6,085 nucleotides of DNA from JAFAHD01 sp035654355. Lineage in GTDB: Bacteria; Vulcanimicrobiota; Vulcanimicrobiia; Eremiobacterales; Eremiobacteraceae. The notes beneath the pieces were generated by a model. The model was given only the letters and a program-made list of their open reading frames with translations, was not told where the DNA came from and searched no databases. The stretch covers positions 1 through 6,085 of the forward strand of contig DASRXC010000125.1 of NCBI GenBank assembly GCA_035654355.1. The letters are read 5' to 3'. Below, piece after piece: positions 1 to 5,059 of the stretch. Position numbers and translations under genes: made by a program. Numbering within the stretch: the stretch's first letter is position 1; the number at the start of each line of letters is the position of its first letter.

Positions 1-113
1 TTGGCGTCGGCAAGCGCAGGACCGTCAAGGCTCCACTTCGCCCACAACGTCTCCGGCTCGGCGAGCCATGATGGTTTGGGAAGGCTGCCGGCGATGGTCG
101 ACCGGATCTCCAC
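1..113 (-). CDS. MetE-like cobalamin-independent methionine synthase family protein, N-terminus only (partial)
   Basis: Only the first 37 codons are in the window; the gene continues past position 1. Reading leftward from a GTG at 113-111, the translation is V-E-I-R-S-T-I-A-G-S-L-P-K-P-S-W-L-A-E-P, then ETLWAKWSLDGPALADA. The start 'T-x-x-GSLPKPxWLAEPExLW' followed by a short W-x-L-x-G-x-x-L-x-x-A-K stretch is what I recognise as the N-terminus of short MetE C-terminal-domain proteins (COG0620). Members of that fold use a zinc-bound thiolate to transfer a methyl or alkyl group, for example methyltetrahydrofolate:homocysteine methyltransferases and epoxyalkane:coenzyme M transferase. The zinc ligands lie outside the window. 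The GTG start is favoured because family members begin about 7-10 residues before GSLP and because the cupin stop codon lies in frame 3 bp upstream, so no longer start is possible. No Shine-Dalgarno sequence is evident, which suggests translation coupled to the cupin gene. Family assignment is fairly confident; the exact reaction is unknown. Confidence 0.75.
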   Translation of the reverse strand, partial: MEIRSTIAGSLPKPSWLAEPETLWAKWSLDGPALADA

Positions 114-116
114 CGT

Positions 117-572
117 CTAGCGCCGCGCTTTGCCCGCCGTCGCGGCGTTCTTATCGAGATGTTCGACGTCGAGTGCGGTCGCCGGCTGTGGACGGTCGCG
201 CTCCGCGTCGACGATGCATAAAAACCCGAACGGCGCGGTGCCGGTGTTGACGAACTGGTGCAGCGTCATCGGCGGCACGTAGACGTGATCGAGGTTTTGG
301 AGATCGTGGACGGCGTCGCCGACGATGGCGTACCCGGTGCCGCGGATCACGGTCACCGAGTGGATGTGTTCGTGACGTTCGAGGCGCGTGAAGCCGTCCG
401 GCTCGACTTCGAAGTAGCGAACTTGGAATCGTGACGGCTCACCTTCGGCCCCGCTGATGATGTGGCGCGTGACGCCGCGAAAGCCCTCGCCGTCGCGCTC
501 GCCGGTCGCCTTGTAGCCGGCGGCGGCAACGCCTTCCCATGAAAAGTCGTCCTTGCGGAAGCGATGTTTCAT
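117..572 (-). CDS. Small single-domain cupin protein
   Basis: This 151-residue cytosolic protein shows the two cupin motifs of a beta-barrel metal-binding domain. Motif 1 is around residues 60-80, with G60 leading into H67-E-H69-I-H71 and closing on G78-T-G80. Motif 2 is around 95-109, with D95, P100-P101, H105 and N109. Likely metal ligands are H67, H69 and/or H71, and H105. The Glu usual in motif 1 appears to be replaced by His (H71 by alignment to the closing Gly). Small cupins act as dioxygenases, isomerases, lyases or ligand sensors, and which one applies cannot be told here. The C-terminal tail from about 125 is charged and probably disordered. The start codon overlaps the stop of the upstream dehydrogenase (ATGA at 572-569), and the stop is followed 3 bp later by the MetE-like start, so it is an internal gene of the operon. 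It may process the same substrate or an oxidised product of the dehydrogenases. Confidence 0.88.
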   Translation of the reverse strand: MKHRFRKDDFSWEGVAAAGYKATGERDGEGFRGVTRHIISGAEGEPSRFQVRYFEVEPDGFTRLERHEHIHSVTVIRGTGYAIVGDAVHDLQNLDHVYVPPMTLHQFVNTGTAPFGFLCIVDAERDRPQPATALDVEHLDKNAATAGKARR

Positions 573-1654
573 GACTTGCTCGGATACACGATCACTTTGA
601 GCGCGTCGGTGCCGGCGGCGACAAGCTGGTATGCTTGCGCGATCGAGTCAAGTCCGAAGCGATGCGTGACCAGCGAACGTACCGGCAGTCCATCTGCGAG
701 CAAGGTCAACGCTTCGCGCGTGTCATCGGGCCCCGCGGAATAGCTCGCCACGATGCTGACGTCTTTGAAGAACAGATCGTGCACCGGCAGCGGCCAGTAT
801 TCCGTCGCGGCGGCGGGCGTGAACAACACGATCGTGCCGCCTGGTGCGACGCATTGGGCCGCGGTTTGCATGGCGGCGATCGAGCCAGGACATACGATGA
901 CGATGTCCGCGCCCTCGCCGTCGGTCGCGCCCGCGACTTGTTCGTGCAGCGGTGCGCTCTGCACGTCGAACGCGTGGTGCGCGCCGAAGTTGCGCGCCGC
1001 TTCGAGTCGTGAGGCGACGAGATCGGCGCCCATCAGCAGCTCGGCGCCGCGAAAGCGCGCGAGCGCCAAATGCAGCATGCCCATCGTGCCCAGACCCATG
1101 ACGAGCACGCGATCGCCGGCGCGCAGGCGGGAGCGCCGCACCGATTTGACCACCGTGGCTAGCGGCTCGACGAGCGTCGCCATATCGTCATCGAGCGAAT
1201 CCGGGAGGCGCAGCACGTCGGCGCGCACGCTTTCCACGGGAACGATGGCGTACTGCGCCATCGCGCCGGGTTGCAGTCTGCTGGAACGCCACGTCTCGCA
1301 TTGCACGTAATCTTTGCGGCGGCAGCGGCGGCATTGCATGCACGGTGCGTGGTGGTGTACGAAAACGCGTTCGCCGGGCGCGAACGGACGCAGGCCGTTG
1401 TTACCCGTCGCGACACCGTTGAGCGCCGGCGCAGCTCCAGCACCGCATGCCTCGATCACGGCCACGGGCTCGTGGCCGAGCACGAACGGCGCCTTCCGAT
1501 CTGCATACCAAGAGAGAGCTTCGCTGGAGCAGATCCCGCACGCGGTGATGCGCACGAGCAACTCGCCGTCGCGCAACGGCGACAGCGCGACGTCGCGCAC
1601 GGCGACATCGCCACCTCGTTGATAGACGGCTGCTCGCGTCGTTTTCGGCAACAT
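569..1654 (-). CDS. Zinc-dependent medium-chain alcohol/polyol dehydrogenase (second of two in tandem)
   Basis: This 361-residue protein is a complete member of the zinc-containing medium-chain dehydrogenase/reductase superfamily, which oxidises alcohols or polyols with NAD(P). The N-terminal GroES-like domain carries the catalytic-zinc residues C39 (in ACGIC) and H61-E62 (GHE), with E163 in the VEPLA segment. The structural-zinc lobe has four cysteines, C105, C108, C111 and C119. The Rossmann domain has G187-L-G-T-M-G192, and an acidic D211 at the end of the second strand suggests NAD(H) preference. All key residues are intact, and the length is normal (about 340-370). There is a short insertion around residues 71-90 before the PGERV motif. 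The ATG start is 33 bp after the stop of the other dehydrogenase, with a weak AAAGG about 9 bp upstream. The 3' end overlaps the cupin start by 4 bp, suggesting translational coupling. The substrate is not determinable; sorbitol/threonine-dehydrogenase-like annotation is as far as one can go. Confidence 0.92.
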   Translation of the reverse strand: MLPKTTRAAVYQRGGDVAVRDVALSPLRDGELLVRITACGICSSEALSWYADRKAPFVLGHEPVAVIEACGAGAAPALNGVATGNNGLRPFAPGERVFVHHHAPCMQCRRCRRKDYVQCETWRSSRLQPGAMAQYAIVPVESVRADVLRLPDSLDDDMATLVEPLATVVKSVRRSRLRAGDRVLVMGLGTMGMLHLALARFRGAELLMGADLVASRLEAARNFGAHHAFDVQSAPLHEQVAGATDGEGADIVIVCPGSIAAMQTAAQCVAPGGTIVLFTPAAATEYWPLPVHDLFFKDVSIVASYSAGPDDTREALTLLADGLPVRSLVTHRFGLDSIAQAYQLVAAGTDALKVIVYPSKS

Positions 1655-1687
1655 GGGGTCGGGCCTTTGGTTCTTGCTTCGCAGCGC

Positions 1688-2728
1688 CTACACCCACTCC
1701 GGCGCGGCCGGCTCAGGGATAAGCGCATACTTGTATCCCTGGCGGCGATCCAACCGCTCGAACACATCCGGCAAATTCGCAAGCGCGACCACCGCCGACA
1801 CGAGCGGGCGCACCGGGACGCGGCCCGCGATGAGCAAGTCGCGGGCTTCGCGCACATCGGCAGGCGTGAAATGGAATGCACCGAGACAGGTGATCTCTTC
1901 GTAATGGATGCGCGTGGCGTCTAACGGGACCTCACTGCCCGACGGCAGACCGGAGAAGAACAACGTCCGGCCCGCCGGACGCGTCAACGCCAACGCTTGC
2001 TGCCAGGTCTCGACCATCCCCGCACACTCGATGACCGCGGCGAAACGCGGCGGGGCTGCAGCGCTTTCCAGTTCGCGCGCGTCGATGATCTCCTCGGCTC
2101 CGAGGGTACGGGCCAGTTCCATACGGGGCGCGCTGCGGGCGATCACGGTCGCACGCACGCCTGCATGCTTCGCGTACAGCAAGTGCAACATTCCGATCGT
2201 GCCTGCGCCGATGATCGCGACGTTCTGCGGCAACGGCCGCTGCGCGTTGGCGCGGCGCAGCACGTTCCAGCCGTGCACGATGCAACTCAGCGGCTCGAGA
2301 AATGCCGCTTCGATGTAGCTCAGTCCGACCGGCTTTTTGAAGACATTCCGACGCACGATGGCGCGCGGCAAGACGATGTAATCCGCGTATGCGCCCAGCG
2401 CGATCTCATCGAAGATGTGCTCGCACAGGTTCTCAGCGCCGTTGACGCAGGCGTCGCATTGACCGCATGGCGCGGTCTGCACCCACATCACCGCATCGCC
2501 AGGCTTGAAATCCTTGACATCGCGGCCAACGGCGACGACATCGCCCGCCGCCTCGTGTCCGAACGGACCGAAGCGCAGTTTCGGATGTCCGCGACGATAG
2601 GTCTTCAGATCCGTGCCGCACGTGAGCGCGGCGCGCACGCGCACGAGCAACTCGCCCGCGCCGGGTTGAGGGCTCGGCAGCTCGTGCCATTCTATCGTCT
2701 TGGGTGCGGTGAGCAGCGCTTGTCGCAT
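1688..2728 (-). CDS. Zinc-dependent medium-chain dehydrogenase (first of two in tandem)
   Basis: This 346-residue zinc-type medium-chain dehydrogenase is distantly related to its downstream neighbour. Catalytic-zinc residues are C37 (TCGTD), H58-E59 (GHE) and E145 (FLEPL). The structural-zinc cysteines are C88, C91, C94 and C102. The nucleotide-binding motif is G174-A-G-T-I-G179. At the end of the second Rossmann strand the usual acidic residue is missing and the sequence reads V-I-A-R198-S-A-P-R, which suggests NADP(H) rather than NAD(H); that is inference from the family rule. The segment L-x-CGTDLKTYRRGHP resembles sorbitol, threonine and related sugar-alcohol dehydrogenases that act on vicinal hydroxyls. 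The ATG follows the TAG of the beta-hydroxyacid dehydrogenase with no intervening base (TAGATG), so translation is almost certainly coupled; no Shine-Dalgarno sequence is visible. The real substrate is unknown. Confidence 0.92.
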   Translation of the reverse strand: MRQALLTAPKTIEWHELPSPQPGAGELLVRVRAALTCGTDLKTYRRGHPKLRFGPFGHEAAGDVVAVGRDVKDFKPGDAVMWVQTAPCGQCDACVNGAENLCEHIFDEIALGAYADYIVLPRAIVRRNVFKKPVGLSYIEAAFLEPLSCIVHGWNVLRRANAQRPLPQNVAIIGAGTIGMLHLLYAKHAGVRATVIARSAPRMELARTLGAEEIIDARELESAAAPPRFAAVIECAGMVETWQQALALTRPAGRTLFFSGLPSGSEVPLDATRIHYEEITCLGAFHFTPADVREARDLLIAGRVPVRPLVSAVVALANLPDVFERLDRRQGYKYALIPEPAAPEWV

Positions 2729-3619
2729 CTATTCGATGACGCGCAAGCCGGCGGCGCGTTCGTACAACTCGCTCACCGCGCTGTAGTCTTGCCGACCGAA
2801 TCCTTCGGCGGACGTTTGCAAATACAGCTGGCTCGCTAGCGCCGCTTCGATCATCGGCACTTGCATCTGCTTGGCAGCGTCCAACGCTGCATTGAGATCC
2901 TTGCGCAAGAGGTCGAGTGCGAAGCCGCCTTCGTGGCTGCCTTTGAACCATGTATTGGGCAGCCACTTGTCGAGGAGGTAGTTCGAGCCGGTCGCGGTCG
3001 CGATGACTTTGCGCAACAGGTCGATATCGGCGCCGGATTTCTTGGCGAAGACGAGCGCTTCAACATTGGCGATCATCACCACCGAGATGATGATCTGATT
3101 GACCAGCTTGAACGTCTCGCCCATCCCGGCGGGCCCGACCAGTGTCGGCGTGCCCATCGCGCGCAGCACAGGCTCGCACGCGGCGAACGCATCTTTGTCA
3201 CCGCCGGCCATGATCGTCAACTCGCCTGTCGCGGCGCGTGCCGGACCGCCCGACACCGGCGCATCCACCATCTTGATGCCGCGCTCTTGCAAGCGTTTGG
3301 AAAACGCGCGTGACGCGACCGGCGAGATCGTCGACATGTCGATGACGTAACCGCCAGACTTCATGCCCTCGGCGACACCGCCATCGCCGAACAACACTTC
3401 TTCGACCTGCGGACTGTCTGGCACCATCGTGACCACGCACTCGCTGGCGGCGGCGACCGCGGCCGGGCTGTCCTTCTCCGTCGCGCCCGCCTTGACAAGG
3501 CGCTCCACACGCTCGCGCGACCGGTGCGCGCTGACCGCCAGCGCAAACCCGGCGCGCAACAGCGACGCGCCCATCGGCTCGCCCATCGCGCCGACGCCGA
3601 CCAATCCGACGTTTTTCAT
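2729..3619 (-). CDS. NAD(P)-dependent beta-hydroxyacid dehydrogenase (3-hydroxyisobutyrate dehydrogenase / tartronate semialdehyde reductase-like)
   Basis: This 296-residue cytosolic enzyme of the beta-hydroxyacid dehydrogenase family interconverts a beta-hydroxyacid and its semialdehyde. The Rossmann start is M-K-N-V-G-L-V-G8-V-G-A-M-G13. R33 and R35 after the second strand suggest NADPH use. D94-M-S-T is the cofactor-side loop, and D119-A-P-V-S-G-G125 is the family substrate-binding signature. The catalytic lysine is K171 in GETFKLVNQ, and K240-D241 (LLRKDLNAAL) is the conserved C-terminal-domain substrate contact. The length is typical (about 290-300). The frame is open a further 49 codons upstream, but that extension is Arg-rich without family similarity and overlaps the preceding hairpin, so the ATG at 3619-3617 is the start. 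No clear Shine-Dalgarno sequence precedes it. It is the first gene of the five-gene operon and abuts the next gene directly. GarR-, MmsB- and glyoxylate-reductase-type substrates cannot be separated by eye. Confidence 0.93.
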   Translation of the reverse strand: MKNVGLVGVGAMGEPMGASLLRAGFALAVSAHRSRERVERLVKAGATEKDSPAAVAAASECVVTMVPDSPQVEEVLFGDGGVAEGMKSGGYVIDMSTISPVASRAFSKRLQERGIKMVDAPVSGGPARAATGELTIMAGGDKDAFAACEPVLRAMGTPTLVGPAGMGETFKLVNQIIISVVMIANVEALVFAKKSGADIDLLRKVIATATGSNYLLDKWLPNTWFKGSHEGGFALDLLRKDLNAALDAAKQMQVPMIEAALASQLYLQTSAEGFGRQDYSAVSELYERAAGLRVIE

Positions 3620-3717
3620 GAGGCTAGGATGAGCTATCTGGTGCGCCGTGTCCTTGACGAGCGGACCGCGCTTCGGCTTGAAAAGTCCTACGAACGCGCG
3701 GTCTTGTCGCGCGTGGC
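3620..3717 (-). other. Gap between lipoprotein gene and dehydrogenase operon
   Basis: This 98-bp stretch separates the lipoprotein stop from the first gene of the operon. It contains the hairpin listed separately next to the lipoprotein stop. I see no convincing -35/-10 pair for the operon, although a promoter is expected here if the hairpin terminates transcription. No coding signal is seen in any frame. Confidence 0.5.
3694..3714 (-). terminator. GC-rich hairpin just after the lipoprotein stop, possible terminator
   Basis: ACGCGCG (3694-3700) and CGCGCGT (3708-3714) form a perfect 7-bp stem with a 7-nt loop, starting 3 nt beyond the TAG stop at 3720-3718 in the direction of transcription. 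A proper U-run does not follow directly: the next transcribed bases are TCGTAGGAC and then TTTT. It is therefore either a weak intrinsic terminator or an mRNA-stabilising 3' hairpin that partly insulates the lipoprotein gene from the downstream operon. Confidence 0.4.
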
Positions 3718-4770
3718 CTACGGTGTGATCTTGCCGATCTGATCGCCGTAGAACTCGTCGAACCACAGGTTGCCGTCAGAGCCGAGCGTGATGAACGCGG
3801 CTCCGGCTTGCGGCGTTGGCAGGCTCCACTCGGTGATGGTACCCGAGGGCGAGATTCGCCCGATCCGGTTTGCATTGAATTCGCAGAACCAGAGATTGCC
3901 GTCTGGGCCCGCCGTGATTCCCTCAGGCTCATCGGTCGTGATCGACTTAGGAATGGCGAGCTGATATTCGGTGATCGCGCCCGACATCGTGATCTTGCCG
4001 ATCTTGCTGGTCGTACTCTCGGTGAACCAGATGTTGCCGTCGGGGCCGGCCGCGACGCCCCACGGCTCACTAAGCGCCGTCGGAATCGCGTATTCGGTGA
4101 CGGCTCCCGCGGGCGTGATCTTGCCGATATAATTCGCGTCGTCAGCGAACCAGACGTTGCCATCCGGGCCGGCCGCGACGCCCTTGACGTCAGGCGTGTC
4201 GCCATTTTTGGATTTGAAGCTGTACCTGGTGATCGTGCCGCCAGTCGTGATTTTCGCGATATAGCCCTCAGCTCCGACCCAAAGATCCCCGTCAGGCCCG
4301 GTCGTGATCATCTGGACGTTGGTGGCCGGTGACAAACTGAGCAGCGGCGAGGTCGTTCCAGACGAGGTGATGCTGCCGACCTGATTCGTGTTGATCGATG
4401 TGTACCACAGTTTGGCGTCAGGGCCGGTTGTGATCGCGGTGAGTTGCAGCCCCGTGCTCGGCAACGAGTACTCGGTGACCGTTCCGCCAGGCGTGATCTT
4501 TCCGGCCTTGCTGGTGATCATCTCAAGAAACCAGATGTTGCCGTCGGGCCCCGACGTCACTCCGTACGGATCCGAGTTCGCAGTCGTGAGCGGGTATTCG
4601 GTGATCGCGCCGGCGGTGCCGGGCGGAGTCGTCGGCGGTGGAGTTGGTCCGTGCGGCATGGCCGACGACGAACCGCCGCCACCGGTGCATGCAACGAGGC
4701 TCACAAGAACCGTAACGCAGAGGGCGGCGCGTGCCGCCCTCATTCGGTCGTTTGCCATGTGGGTAGGCAT
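3718..4770 (-). CDS. Secreted lipoprotein with seven-bladed Vgb-like (streptogramin lyase-like) beta-propeller
   Basis: Numbered from the start chosen here (350 residues), the protein opens with a basic n-region (NDRMRAARAAL), a hydrophobic core and the lipobox L-V-A-C28. It is therefore predicted to be lipidated at C28 after signal peptidase II cleavage. A Gly/Ser/Pro/Thr-rich linker to about residue 53 tethers a propeller made of seven repeats of about 42 residues, each with a 'GPDGNxWF' strand and an 'I-G-K-I-T-x-x-G-x-I-T-E-Y' strand. This matches the Vgb/NHL-like family. The propeller contains no histidine, whereas characterised Vgb lyases depend on active-site histidine, so lyase activity is doubtful. 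A surface or periplasmic binding or scaffold role is more likely. Alternative starts are ATG at 4758 (C becomes residue 24) or 4743 (residue 19); the frame also has an ATG at 4824. The latter overlaps the -10-like box and is disfavoured. No good Shine-Dalgarno sequence settles the choice; only a GGGGG lies 13 bp before 4770. It is probably its own transcription unit. Confidence 0.87.
   Translation of the reverse strand: MPTHMANDRMRAARAALCVTVLVSLVACTGGGGSSSAMPHGPTPPPTTPPGTAGAITEYPLTTANSDPYGVTSGPDGNIWFLEMITSKAGKITPGGTVTEYSLPSTGLQLTAITTGPDAKLWYTSINTNQVGSITSSGTTSPLLSLSPATNVQMITTGPDGDLWVGAEGYIAKITTGGTITRYSFKSKNGDTPDVKGVAAGPDGNVWFADDANYIGKITPAGAVTEYAIPTALSEPWGVAAGPDGNIWFTESTTSKIGKITMSGAITEYQLAIPKSITTDEPEGITAGPDGNLWFCEFNANRIGRISPSGTITEWSLPTPQAGAAFITLGSDGNLWFDEFYGDQIGKITP
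3721..4611 (-). repeat. Seven tandem propeller-blade repeats within the lipoprotein gene
   Basis: The conserved segment encoding the 'GPDGNxWF' strand recurs at about 3763, 3889, 4027, 4150, 4279, 4405 and 4531. The spacing is 123-138 bp, or about 41-46 codons. Nucleotide similarity remains visible: the plus-strand text CCAGATGTTGCCGTCGGG appears identically at 4027 and 4531. The most divergent units are those at 4279 (GPDGDLWV) and 4405 (GPDAKLWY). The repeats code for the blades of the propeller and are not a mobile or non-coding repeat. Confidence 0.85.
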
Positions 4771-5044
4771 GAAGAGAACTGGGCCCCCGTCCTTGGAGGT
4801 GGTCCTTTTCGTTATAATGCCCACATAGACCGCGCGTTAGCGCCGTTGTCGCCGGTCACACGTTGGTTGCTGGTAGTGGCACTACTAGTGTAGCGGACGG
4901 ATGGATACGCGGCGCGCGCGCTGGGCATTATCAGCATCGCGAACGTATTCCATGAGAGAGTGGATAACATGCGAGCGCACGTCAGATTCCGAGTGAGACT
5001 GCTCACAAGATCCATTGACCGGGTGATCTGAACGCAGCGTCGTT
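4771..5044. other. Intergenic region between TonB receptor and lipoprotein genes
   Basis: This stretch of about 274 bp contains the -10-like box at 4816-4811, a small perfect inverted repeat GTGAG/CTCAC (4993-4997 and 5002-5006), and one arm of the hairpin that spans the receptor stop codon. A 67-codon minus-strand open frame (5015-4812) and a 20-codon plus-strand frame (4969-5031) exist. Both lack ribosome-binding sites, and neither resembles any family I know. I regard the region as non-coding. Confidence 0.6.
4811..4816 (-). promoter_or_regulatory. -10-like box upstream of the lipoprotein gene
   Basis: On the minus strand 4816-4811 reads TATAAC, 5 of 6 matches to the sigma-70 -10 consensus. 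It lies about 41 bp upstream of the chosen lipoprotein start and in AT-richer sequence than its surroundings. No good -35 hexamer is seen 16-18 bp further upstream (the sequence there is TAACGC-like), so either an extended or activator-dependent promoter or a chance match is possible. If used, transcription would begin near 4804, which excludes the ATG at 4824. Confidence 0.35.
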
Positions 5045-5059
5045 CTAAAAGCGCTGCGT
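5032..5059 (-). other. Stem-loop spanning the TonB receptor stop codon
   Basis: ACGCAGCG (5032-5039) and CGCTGCGT (5052-5059) are perfect 8-bp reverse complements with a 12-nt loop. In the transcript the first arm is the codons for the C-terminal T-Q-R, and the loop contains the last Phe codon and the TAG stop (5047-5045). No run of U follows, so this is not a standard intrinsic terminator. It could act as a 3'-end mRNA stabiliser or a weak terminator. Confidence 0.4.

Noticed and set aside
1271..1924. Plus-strand 217-codon open frame
   Set aside because: It is antisense to two well-supported zinc dehydrogenases and has low-complexity, Arg/His-rich composition typical of shadow frames.
1997..2839. 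Plus-strand 280-codon open frame
   Set aside because: It is antisense to a complete dehydrogenase with all catalytic residues, and shows no domain of its own.
3620..3766. 49-codon N-terminal extension of the beta-hydroxyacid dehydrogenase
   Set aside because: Family members start at the M-K-x-V-G-x-V-G-x-G-x-M-G motif. The extension overlaps the lipoprotein gene end and the hairpin and has no similarity to the family.
3763..4551. Regular 123-138-bp repeats that might be taken for a tandem-repeat array or CRISPR
   Set aside because: They are degenerate, in frame and encode the propeller blades; no short exact repeats with unique spacers are present.
4812..5015. A 67-codon minus-strand frame in the gap between the receptor and the lipoprotein
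   Set aside because: There is no ribosome-binding site, no third-position GC bias and no similarity to any family I know, and it overlaps the -10-like box.
4969..5031. Plus-strand 20-codon frame starting ATGCGAGCG
   Set aside because: It is too short, lacks a ribosome-binding site and sits in a non-coding gap; such frames occur by chance.
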